A DNA stretch of 64,000 nt from Okeania sp. SIO2B3. Its GTDB lineage: Bacteria > Cyanobacteriota > Cyanobacteriia > Cyanobacteriales > Microcoleaceae. A program made the translations under genes and the position numbers. Below are positions 17,461 through 25,720 of the stretch, in pieces; position 1 is the first letter of the stretch; each line of letters begins with the position of its first letter. The notes below the pieces were generated by a model. It saw only the letters and a list, made by a program, of their open reading frames with translations, was not told the DNA's origin and searched no databases. The DNA lies in NCBI RefSeq assembly GCF_010672525.1, contig NZ_JAAHGH010000008.1:135607-199606 (forward strand). The letters are read 5' to 3'.

Positions 17461-17602
17461 TATCATGTCCGGATAAGAGTGTGATAGAACTCCGTTCCGC
17501 TTACACGACCAAAAAACTTTCTCCTTTTCCGACTCTTGTTTCTTCCCTCCTGACTACTGACTCCTCAGTCGTTTATTTATAAGTATTCAACCGGATATGA
17601 TA
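17461..17602. mobile_element. MITE-like element, 142 bp, in the cpeS-cpeT spacer
   Basis: The ends TATCATGTCCGG (17461-17472) and CCGGATATGATA (17591-17602) are inverted repeats with one mismatch. A related but more decayed copy is at 45454-45559 (TATCATTTCCGG ... CATGATA, sharing the internal AAAAAACTTTCTCC). No ORF is present. Confidence 0.65.
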
Positions 17603-17622
17603 TTAACCGTGATAGACAAGAC

Positions 17623-18165
17623 TCATGATTTTTCCTGAGTTGACAAAGAACGAATTTCTGATGAAAAAGAGGCAGTTAACACACCATTACCATCACTCGT
17701 TTTAATCAAAGATACTCGAAACCTGAGATTGGGAGTACCAAACCAAATTTTTTCTTCTGCAGCAGCACGGTCATATTCTGTATGTAGAATAAAAGTACCA
17801 TCTTCAGTAATTTGATATTCTCCCACCGCAGCAATAGTTTCTGCATAACCTTGAGAACGTAATAACTTTCCTTTTTTGAGATTATCCAGCTCGGGTATTG
17901 GCACTAATACACAACTACCTTCAATAACTTCATCATCATCCCAGTCAGATTCTCCTTGCCAACTCATCTGAAAAGGAGAAACAGCTTGAGCAATATCTAC
18001 TTCACTAGACTTACACAATTCTATAACTTCTGGAGCCGTTTTTGGTAAAGAGACAATATCTATCGTGGACCGGACTTCCTCAAAATGACTAAATGCTAAA
18101 TTATGGCCACTACGTTGCGATCGCCAGCATCCTATAGAGCGTTCAACAAATTCTACAACATCCAT
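17623..18165 (-). CDS. cpeS: CpeS phycoerythrobilin lyase
   Basis: The protein has 180 residues of the CpcS/CpeS fold, a lipocalin-like beta barrel. Visible motifs are VEFVERSIGCWRSQRSGHNL (residues about 4-23), the SWQGESDWDDDE segment, 'CVLVPIPE', 'KGKLLRSQGYAETIAAVGEY' and EKIWFGTPNLRFRVSLIKTSDG, the last typical of CpeS rather than the lyase at 1444-2037. CpeS attaches phycoerythrobilin to Cys-82 of phycoerythrin subunits. It follows the linker genes cpeC and cpeE on the same strand, and its own 3' side carries two repeat insertions before cpeT. Confidence 0.92.
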   Translation of the reverse strand: MDVVEFVERSIGCWRSQRSGHNLAFSHFEEVRSTIDIVSLPKTAPEVIELCKSSEVDIAQAVSPFQMSWQGESDWDDDEVIEGSCVLVPIPELDNLKKGKLLRSQGYAETIAAVGEYQITEDGTFILHTEYDRAAAEEKIWFGTPNLRFRVSLIKTSDGNGVLTASFSSEIRSLSTQEKS

Positions 18166-18406
18166 TCTTCCTATCTTGAATAATATTTAATCAGGAACCT
18201 GTTAGTTTAAAACAGGTCCCTCTGAAAATAGCAGTTAGCAGTCAGCGGTCAGCGGTCAGCTCTCAAGGCGTATTATGGGATATACTTAAGAGTAGACGCT
18301 CCGCGTCTACAAACCACCAGAAAACGAACACCACGCGCTTTTTCAAATAAGTGTGGGGGACGCCTAACCTGCCGATTTTAGCTGATAGCTGATAGCTGAT
18401 AGCTTG

Positions 18407-19168
18407 TTAACCAACTTCAGTAATTTTCAGGATTTTACCACCTGTTCTCTGAATACTGTTGATTTTTGAAGTTAGCTGCTCGTAAGATACTGTATAAGTT
18501 GTTTTACTCAGTTTTACAGTAGGACCAATACCATTTTTAGTAACTAAGATTTGGAAACGTTTGATTCTGTTGTTATAAGGTCCACTTAAATATGAAGGTG
18601 GAACAATTTCCGTAGCAAGGTTAGTCGCTAAATCTGAAGTTAGTCGGGAAGATTTGTTTCTGTCACTTGTAGCATATCCTCTTTCCAGAGCAAATGTCCG
18701 ATTGAATGTGACATTTTTCATGCCAACTATAGTGCTATTACCCCGTGGGTATGGAACAATGTTTTCCCCAAAGTTTTCAGCATACTCTTCGCTGTCTATA
18801 TAAGAATCAATTTCTGCCTCATATCCTTGTTCATTGTATATAAGGATATGTTCAGAAATTTCTGCTTGGTCTTGGGGAGCACGACCTAATAAATGCTTAA
18901 AGTTTAGTTCTATGAATCCATAAGGAGAAGATGATTCAAAAAACAAGGAGAAATATAGGTCTGACTTAGCAACCATACTAACAAATTGGCGGACAGAAAT
19001 ATCTCCATTTCGGAGTGATGATTCCCCGCTAGTTAGACGTTGACTCTCCATTACATGGATATTTCCCAGAACTTGCTTATAAACAGCTCGAATCACTGCT
19101 TGTATTTCATCTTCTGTAGCATTAGAACGTAGTTCTATTGGATCTACTGTGTCTACCCAAAGTGACAT
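18407..19168 (-). CDS. cpeE: Phycoerythrin-associated rod linker, CpeE type
   Basis: The protein has 253 residues. Residues about 8-140 form the phycobilisome linker domain (VIRAVYKQVLGNIHVMESQR, VRQFVSMVAKSDLY, IELNFKHLLGRAP, EAEIDSYIDSEEYAENFGEN). Residues about 195-250 form a CpcD-like capping domain. The start MSLWVDTVDPIELR resembles CpeE more than CpeD, so the symbol is the better guess. It joins phycoerythrin hexamers in the phycobilisome rod. It lies 269 bp downstream of cpeC and 241 bp upstream of cpeS; no cpeD is present between them. Confidence 0.9.
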   Translation of the reverse strand: MSLWVDTVDPIELRSNATEDEIQAVIRAVYKQVLGNIHVMESQRLTSGESSLRNGDISVRQFVSMVAKSDLYFSLFFESSSPYGFIELNFKHLLGRAPQDQAEISEHILIYNEQGYEAEIDSYIDSEEYAENFGENIVPYPRGNSTIVGMKNVTFNRTFALERGYATSDRNKSSRLTSDLATNLATEIVPPSYLSGPYNNRIKRFQILVTKNGIGPTVKLSKTTYTVSYEQLTSKINSIQRTGGKILKITEVG

Positions 19169-19437
19169 TCTTAACTCCTCTAATTAAAAGATTTTGATTT
19201 TTTCTATTGATTATGATTGCAGTTTTCATGGTTAATAGCCATTAATTTAACAAGTATAAACATCATAGCCATTAACCATGAATCACTGCAAAATTCTTGA
19301 AAAATTTTACCCTTGACTTATCCTTAATATTGCTAAATTATCACAACTTTAATTGTGTTAATTTAACTTTTAGTTATTAGGAATCTAGCAACTAAGATAT
19401 TCATGGAAAAGAGTAAATAATTTTCTAATTTTAAGCC

Positions 19438-20307
19438 CTAGCTAACAGGAGTAATACTGGAAATTACACCACCCTGCTGATGAATCCTTTGGTACTCTTT
19501 AGAAAGTTGATCGAAAGGCACCAAAAATACTTGGTTACTACGGCGGAATTTGGAAACACGATTTACTACTTTTGAGCGGTAAGCTGTTACTTCAACGCGG
19601 TAAACTTTACCACTAGAACTAGCTCCTACTCCATGTCTACTTCTAGCACCTAAAGGTGTATCTTGGAATGACCAACCATCTGAACCACCAGAAGGAGGAA
19701 CCACTGCCAAAGGTGTTTCTTGAATCACATATTTATTCAAAGCAGGGCTTTTTCCAGACAAACTTCCTTTTAAGTCGCTGCTGGAAGCACCTCGTAATAG
19801 TTGGAACATATGAGTAAAACCAACCATTTTTTTGCCGGTTTGGGTTTTATAGCCTCGATAATAAGGAACTATATTTTCCCCATAAGCACTATCATATTCC
19901 TCACTATCAATGTAGGAATCAATATCAGCTTCAAAACTTCCTTCGTCAAGGATATTGCTGTGAAACTTCATATCATCGTAGCCATCGGGAGCTCGACCTA
20001 AAAAGTGCTTGAAGTTTAATTCAATTGCACGATAGCGGGGGCAACTTTCAAAGAACCGAGAACGATACAAGTCAGAACGTCCAACTTCACGTACAAATTC
20101 ACGGACAGTAATTTCGCCTTCTTTAAGTTTGGACTCTGGTACAGAGAGTCTTTCACTATCCATGACGTAAGCATTACCCAGAACTTGTCTATAGACAGCT
20201 CGAATCACAGTTTCTTTTTCTTCTGATGAGCTTCCGGGTAACAGTTCCACGGGTTCTGTATCTTCAAAAAGGCCAACCCCTAATTGAGATGCTGGTCCAA
20301 AAACCAT
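19438..20307 (-). CDS. cpeC: Phycoerythrin-associated rod linker CpeC
   Basis: The protein has 289 residues. It starts MVFGPASQLGVGLFEDTEPV, which is characteristic of CpeC. The linker domain spans about 20-155 (VIRAVYRQVLGNAYVMDSER, VREFVREVGRSDLY, ELNFKHFLGRAP, EADIDSYIDSEEY). A Pro/Gly/Ser-rich spacer leads to a C-terminal CpcD domain (about 230-288, KVYRVEVTAYRSK then SNQVFLVPFDQLSKEYQRIH). It is the first gene of the minus-strand operon that continues with cpeE, cpeS, cpeT and cpeR. A purine-rich AGGAGATAG precedes the start. Confidence 0.93.
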   Translation of the reverse strand: MVFGPASQLGVGLFEDTEPVELLPGSSSEEKETVIRAVYRQVLGNAYVMDSERLSVPESKLKEGEITVREFVREVGRSDLYRSRFFESCPRYRAIELNFKHFLGRAPDGYDDMKFHSNILDEGSFEADIDSYIDSEEYDSAYGENIVPYYRGYKTQTGKKMVGFTHMFQLLRGASSSDLKGSLSGKSPALNKYVIQETPLAVVPPSGGSDGWSFQDTPLGARSRHGVGASSSGKVYRVEVTAYRSKVVNRVSKFRRSNQVFLVPFDQLSKEYQRIHQQGGVISSITPVS

Positions 20308-20757
20308 TTGAACTATCTCCTAGGTAAAATCTGGTTTGCTGAAAAAATGTATTTTTTAGTTACAAAACTGAAAAATTTTGGCTCATTCCTACAATCTATT
20401 CCTGGTTCAGGAACTTAGATTGTATAAATTTATGAGCTTATTTCTTTAAGTTTTCTACTTTTTTGGAATATACACTGCTAGCAAGCTCTTATTTATAAAG
20501 AATTATAAAGTTTTGTAAATATACAGAAATATATACTAGATTTCTTCTCATTAAAGTTAAGCTAGCAATTACAGAAGTTATCGAGTTAATGAGGTACAAA
20601 GTTTATCTAGGGAACAGGGAACAGGAAATACAGAAATAATATAGTCTTATCACTGTACTTCATACTTCCTCAAAAATGCTGTAACATGAAAAAAAATTGT
20701 TCAGAAAAAAAAAATAGATCAAAACTTTTTAAGTATTAGCTAAATCGTCGAGAAGTC
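20308..20757. other. Upstream region of the cpe operon
   Basis: 450 bp of gene-free DNA that should hold the cpeC promoter on the minus strand. No direct repeat or box that I can assign to CpeR or light regulation is evident by eye. Confidence 0.4.
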
Positions 20758-20831
20758 TCGCGCCATAATCTCTGATTTGGCGCGATATAAATCGGCGGTA
20801 AATTAATGGGGCATTGAACCCCATTAATTTA
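20758..20831. other. Two adjacent perfect hairpins
   Basis: TCGCGCCA (20758-20765) pairs with TGGCGCGA (20778-20785). TAAATTAATGGGG (20799-20811) pairs with CCCCATTAATTTA (20819-20831), a 13-bp perfect stem. Neither is followed by a clear T-run on the plus strand. They could be a bidirectional terminator, a small RNA, or the outer end of an insertion element next to the TnpB fragment. Confidence 0.6.
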
Positions 20832-20884
20832 CAAATATTGCTTTTTGCTCAAGACTCAAAAGTTGATGTTATCATAACAATGCT

Positions 20885-21314
20885 CGAACTAATTTTTGCT
20901 GAAGTTATTGCCCACGTAGACGCGGAGCGGCGTGCCGGAGGCAAACTTAAACATTAAAGGGCAAGCATTGACCCGTTTGAGTAAATCAATTAATGATGTG
21001 ATTTGGGGGACAATTTCTAACTATTTTGACTGTCAAAGCTGTTAGCGCAGCTCCTCCGCAGGAGGCAAATGCTGGAGGTGAAAACCATAGCAGTGAATCC
21101 TCAAAATACCAGCCAAGATTGCTCGAATTGCGGTGAAAAAGTTCCGAAAGAATTATCTCAAAGAACTCATTCTTGCCTACGCTGCGGTATCATCATAGAC
21201 CGCGACTTGAATGTGGCAATAAATATAAAAAATAGGGCGGCGGGGCATCCCGTCCTTAAAGCACGCGCTTGTCCGATGCAGTGGCAGGACTGCGAAACGA
21301 GAAGCCTACACTAA
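20885..21314 (+). pseudogene. tnpB: C-terminal TnpB fragment with small in-frame repeat insertions
   Basis: The plus strand encodes the last third of the same TnpB family as 21471-22718: '[10 protein letters not shown]'-like residues with a short GC-rich repeat at the RuvC-II site, ILTVKAV, then from 21069 the zinc ribbon QDCSNCGEKVPKEL and CLRCG, and RuvC-III DRDLNVAIN. A second small repeat (cgcagctcctccgcaggagg) is inserted before the zinc ribbon. The N-terminal two thirds are missing. Its right end 'gtgggagtatgt' is the same as that of the full-length copy. Confidence 0.8.
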
Positions 21315-21470
21315 GCTGACACTATAGTGTGGGAGTATGTCACATTTTTGGCGATGCAATATTTAAAAAACTTGTGAAAAATATAGATTATTGTAGAAAT
21401 TTTTTGAAATTATCAAAAAGTTGAAAAACTTGTATCATTATGTTTCTATCAACCCCGGAAAATTTCCACC

Positions 21471-22718
21471 ATGCGCACTGCTTACCAATATAAATTAAGG
21501 CCGAACAAAGAACAAATAGCCACCATAGAAATGTGGTTAGAATTGTTGCGTCGGCAGTACAACTATCGGTTAGGCGAGCGGTTCTCGTGGTGGTCAGAAA
21601 ACCGTTGTCCAATTAACGCTTGCCCCTTAGTCATGCCCATTCCTCAACTAAGAGAAAATCCAAACTATTACTCTCAAAAACGAAATTTGGTCAATACCAA
21701 AGACAAGTTTTCTGGGTACAAGCTAATTCATTCTCAAGTTTTACAGGATTGCATAAAACGGGTAAAACTTGCCTTTGATAGATGGTTTAAGGTCGACAAA
21801 AATGGACATAAATTAGGGAAACCAAGGTTTAAGGGAAAAGAGCGTTATCGCAGTTTTACTTATCCTCAAATCAAACAAAACTGTATTGAAGAAAATCAAA
21901 TTAATTTGCCCAAAATTGGAAAGGTAAAGTTAATTCAGCATCGTCCAATACCAGAAGGGTTTATAATAAAAACAGTGACGATTAGTCGTAAAGCTGATGG
22001 TTATTATGTGACTTTATCCCTAGAAGACAAATCAGTTCCAGATTTAACAACTGAAGTGGAACCTACATTAAAAAACACTCTGGGAATTGATATGGGAGAG
22101 AAGGAATTCTTAGTAAAAAGTGAAGGAGAATCTGTCCCCATACCTCAATACTATCGAAAATCTCAGCAACGATTAAAGACTCGACAAAAACGTTTATATC
22201 GAAAGAAAAAAGGTAGCAAAAGGTGGTTAAAAGCTATTCTAGCTGTAGCAAAACGACATAAAAAAGTTGCCGATAAACGTAAAGATTTTCATTTAAAAAC
22301 AGCCAATAAATTGTTATCAAAAGCGGATGTTATTGCCCAAGAAAACTTAAACATAAAAGGGTTAGCAAAGACTCGTTTGAGTAAATCAATGAACGATGCT
22401 GGATGGAGTCAATTCCTGTCTATTTTAACTGTCAAAGCCGGAAATGCTGGACAGAAAACTATAGCAGTAAACCACAAAAATACCAGCCAAGATTGCTCAA
22501 ATTGTGGTGAAAAAGTCCCCAAAGAATTAAACATACGAACTCATTCTTGTCGGCATTGCGGTACTGTAATAGACCGCGACTTTGCGCAGCATGACCTAGG
22601 AAATGCAGCGATAAATATCAAAAATAGGACGGTAGGGCATTCCGTCCTTAAAGCTCGTGGATCCCGATGCAATGGCAGGGCTACGAAACGAGAAGCCCGC
22701 ACTATAGTGCTAGCTTAG
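21471..22718 (+). CDS. tnpB: TnpB, RNA-guided nuclease of an IS200/IS605-type element
   Basis: The protein has 415 residues and the open frame is full length. It shows RuvC-I GIDMGEKEF (Asp about 207), RuvC-II with Glu in VIAQENLNIKGLA (about 292), zinc ribbon CSNCG and CRHCG (about 343-363), and RuvC-III IDRDFAQHDLGNAAIN (about 367-382). Six to seven extra residues (FAQHDLG in place of L) sit in RuvC-III. They are spelled by a 23-nt repeat that is scattered through the window, so activity is uncertain. No tnpA is adjacent. The start ATG follows CACC with no strong ribosome site. The 3' end is 9 bp from the next gene's start. Confidence 0.88.
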   Translation: MRTAYQYKLRPNKEQIATIEMWLELLRRQYNYRLGERFSWWSENRCPINACPLVMPIPQLRENPNYYSQKRNLVNTKDKFSGYKLIHSQVLQDCIKRVKLAFDRWFKVDKNGHKLGKPRFKGKERYRSFTYPQIKQNCIEENQINLPKIGKVKLIQHRPIPEGFIIKTVTISRKADGYYVTLSLEDKSVPDLTTEVEPTLKNTLGIDMGEKEFLVKSEGESVPIPQYYRKSQQRLKTRQKRLYRKKKGSKRWLKAILAVAKRHKKVADKRKDFHLKTANKLLSKADVIAQENLNIKGLAKTRLSKSMNDAGWSQFLSILTVKAGNAGQKTIAVNHKNTSQDCSNCGEKVPKELNIRTHSCRHCGTVIDRDFAQHDLGNAAINIKNRTVGHSVLKARGSRCNGRATKREARTIVLA

Positions 22719-22727
22719 TGTGGGAGT

Positions 22728-24329
22728 ATGTTACAATGTTTAGCTTACAGTGTAGGTCATGGAGATGATGGAATATGTCTGCTGGCTAGGATAGGTCCAC
22801 ACCGGATTTTATTAGATTGTGGTATTACAGATATTTCATTATTGACTAATGAAAATAAACAACTGGTCCCAGCAGATATTGTCCTATGTACTCACGCACA
22901 TTCAGACCATGCTCAAGGACTACTTGCACTTCATCAAGCTTTTCCACAGTTACCAATATATGCTAGTGAAGCAACAACTAAACTTTTGCCCCTCAATTGG
23001 TCAAAATTTGCTGTTTCTGAAATCCCTGACTTCTGTCAACCTTTACCTTGGCACTCACCAATAGAACTTTGTAGTGGTCTAACTGTAGAGCTTTTTCCTG
23101 CTGGTCATTTACCTGGAGCAACAGCTTTTCTTCTAACTTATATAGCTGAAGATAATCGAACCTATAAGCTTTTATACACAGGAGATTTATTTTTATCCAA
23201 TAGTCGTTTAGTCGAAGGTTTGCCTCTAGGAGATTTACGAGGACTAAAACCAGATGTGTTAATAATTGAGGGTAGTTATGGTACAGCTCGTTATCCACAT
23301 CGCCGACAGTTAGAAAATCATCTTGCAGAAAGAATATATCAAGCTATTACTTCTGGAAAATCGGTTATTTTGCCCACTCCTGCTTTAGGATTAGCACAAG
23401 AATTATTAATGCTCCTGCGCAGCCATCATTATTTCACAGGTCGCGATCTGGACATTTGGGTAGAGGAACAAGTTGCCCAAGTTTGTGACCTTTATTTGCA
23501 ACTATTATCCGAATTTCCTCCAGCAGTTAAAAATTTTGCTCAACATCAACCTTTATTTTGGGACGAAAAGGTAAGACCGCGTGTGCTGAGGCAGTTGCCA
23601 GGAAAAATTCCTTCTGGAGAAAAGCCTTATATTCTCATTGCTGCTCAGGATACAGATTTAAGTCAATATGTTATGAATCAAGATAATTCTTTTGTTGTAT
23701 TAATACCTGAAACACCAGGAAAAATTTCACAAGAGTTGAATTTTGTTCATACTGAAACATATCTTCTGACCGATCATTGCGATGGACTGGGAACCACACA
23801 GTTAATTCACAACCTACGTCCTCAACATATAGTTTTTGTTCATGGCAGTCCTAGTTATTTAGCTGACCTTACTAATCTCGAAGAGTTACACAACCGTTAT
23901 CAACTCCACTCTCCAGGTAATGGTGTTTTGGTAGAGTTACCAATTGGTGATACATTTATAGTACCTACATTAACTGAAACTAATTATGAGGGAGAATTAA
24001 CTGAGTTGGACACAGAGGTAATAGTTTCTTTACCTCAGAGCATTACAAATGATAGTCGTTGGCCAATTTTTGCGGATACAGGTATTGTGGAAGTTCGTTG
24101 GCAAGGAGAAGAGCTAGTTATGAGAGGAATTTCTCAACGACAACTTCTTTATCAGACTGGCGATCGCTTTATTTCTCCTGAGTTAGATTGTTGCGGTAAT
24201 TGTTTATATTATCGAGGACAACGTTGCTCAAATCCTACTTCAGCTCTATATGGATTTAGGGTAACATTTGATGGGTACTGTCCTATGTTTAAGTCCCTTC
24301 ATTTTCCTTCTACTGAAGAAATAGAATGA
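22728..24329 (+). CDS. Beta-CASP type metallo-beta-lactamase-fold hydrolase with C-terminal cysteine cluster
   Basis: The protein has 533 residues. MBL motifs are THAHSDHAQG (about 56-65), GHLPGA (about 125-130) and LYTGD (about 146-150). Beta-CASP motif A is IEGSYGTARYP (about 184-194), motif B PTPALGLAQE (about 218-227) and motif C FVHGSPSYL. Such proteins are metal-dependent RNA nucleases of the CPSF/Ysh1-related kind. The C-terminal 60 residues hold CCGNC near 488, a single Cys near 500 and a last Cys near 515, a possible zinc or Fe-S site common in cyanobacterial members. The substrate is unknown. The start codon lies in or at the right end of the TnpB element, so the native promoter was separated from the gene by that insertion. 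Confidence 0.82.
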   Translation: MLQCLAYSVGHGDDGICLLARIGPHRILLDCGITDISLLTNENKQLVPADIVLCTHAHSDHAQGLLALHQAFPQLPIYASEATTKLLPLNWSKFAVSEIPDFCQPLPWHSPIELCSGLTVELFPAGHLPGATAFLLTYIAEDNRTYKLLYTGDLFLSNSRLVEGLPLGDLRGLKPDVLIIEGSYGTARYPHRRQLENHLAERIYQAITSGKSVILPTPALGLAQELLMLLRSHHYFTGRDLDIWVEEQVAQVCDLYLQLLSEFPPAVKNFAQHQPLFWDEKVRPRVLRQLPGKIPSGEKPYILIAAQDTDLSQYVMNQDNSFVVLIPETPGKISQELNFVHTETYLLTDHCDGLGTTQLIHNLRPQHIVFVHGSPSYLADLTNLEELHNRYQLHSPGNGVLVELPIGDTFIVPTLTETNYEGELTELDTEVIVSLPQSITNDSRWPIFADTGIVEVRWQGEELVMRGISQRQLLYQTGDRFISPELDCCGNCLYYRGQRCSNPTSALYGFRVTFDGYCPMFKSLHFPSTEEIE

Positions 24330-24443
24330 AATGATTAATTCATCAAGCTTCATTACATGAAAAAACCTGTTTAAGATATGGTTTTGTATTTGACCATAAT
24401 AAACCAGTTAAAGACATATTATATTAATATCATATCTTAAATA

Positions 24444-24758
24444 TTATTCTTGCTGATTTGATTCTGGTTTGCGATCGCGAATTCGTTCAGCTTCTGGACA
24501 ATCTTCAGATACTAGAGGGTCAATATTATTCCTTGGGACAGATGCTAATTTTTGGGTAATCGCCCCTATACTTTCTAAACGTACCATTTCTTCCCAGGAA
24601 CAGATTTCATCATCTTCATCTGTTTCATAGCGTATAGTTACTAAATCTCCCTCTATATCTAATATCTTTGCTTTTTCAATCCAACGCTGCTGATCTCGCA
24701 AAAAAATACAGACTTCACGACCATCACAACAAAGTTGATATATCTTGCGTTGTAGCAT
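24444..24758 (-). CDS. Small conserved cyanobacterial protein (DUF6679-like)
   Basis: The protein has 104 residues and reads MLQRKIYQLCCDGREVCIFL, then QRWIEKAKILDIEGDLVTIR and DEDDEICSWEEMVRLESIGA. I recall this as a cyanobacteria-specific family without assigned function (DUF6679). It is acidic, soluble, with a beta-rich core of about 70 residues that looks SH3- or Tudor-like, and a disordered charged tail. It is convergent with the metallo-hydrolase gene and transcribed alone. Confidence 0.75.
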   Translation of the reverse strand: MLQRKIYQLCCDGREVCIFLRDQQRWIEKAKILDIEGDLVTIRYETDEDDEICSWEEMVRLESIGAITQKLASVPRNNIDPLVSEDCPEAERIRDRKPESNQQE

Positions 24759-25720
24759 TGGCTTTCTATACTCCCAGTCAATAAGTTTGCTCGAATATAC
24801 TTACAGAAGATTATTTACTGAAAATGTTGACAAAGACAAATTTTTTCTCTAGACTTGTTAAGTTTAGTGGACACTCAAAACTATATTAAGTTCTATGACT
24901 AGCATCACTACCATCAACACATAACTCCCACCCAGGAATTATTAGAGGAGAAATTAATTTTTTAACTTGCAACATTAAAAGGTAATAGGAAGTGCTGTTA
25001 GTTTGTAATACTACATTAAACATTCACTCCTAGATATATTGTAGCTTAAATCTAAGTTTTTAGAACAATTTGTTGCCTTTATCTACAATATTAAGAATAT
25101 TTACTATATTGTTATACTTGATTTTCATTATTTTTAATTCTACTATACAACAGTAATTGATAATTTAAAGTAAAACTATCCACTTCTATTTTAGTATTAT
25201 TAAAGCTTTTAGCTGATTAACTCAATTAACTTTAGATAATTTTTGAATTTTTTTTAGTAGTCATACTTTACAATACGAGGACAACATCGAAATATTTGCG
25301 TTACTTATGGTCATCATTGTCCATACGAGCGCTAATTCCTAATTTATTCATATCTTAAATAGATCAACTTAAAATTCATGGGCTACTATAAAACTTAAAA
25401 TTTCATCAGGCATAATTCCCCAATCATCAAAGCTTAAATTTATAAATTTAAGCTATATATATTTATATTATTTATATCTTTAAGTATCTTCCTGATTTAA
25501 TTCTTTAAATATTTTTTTATTTCCATACTAAACTACAGATAATTTTTGTCATACATATTGAAATTGTTGTGTAACGTATGTCAATTTTACTTATAAAGAC
25601 TTAGACAAAACTTATGATCGGAGTCAGCATGACATACTTGTTTAGACAATATTATAGTATTGTTGATTTATTCAAACTTCTGTACCTACTACCTGAAAGC
25701 TTTAACTATTAGGTTAAGAT
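24759..25720. other. 960-bp gene-free region
   Basis: Very A/T rich with stops in all frames. No tRNA, hairpin terminator or repeat shared with the rest of the window is seen. It lies between two divergently read genes and probably contains both promoters. Confidence 0.4.
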
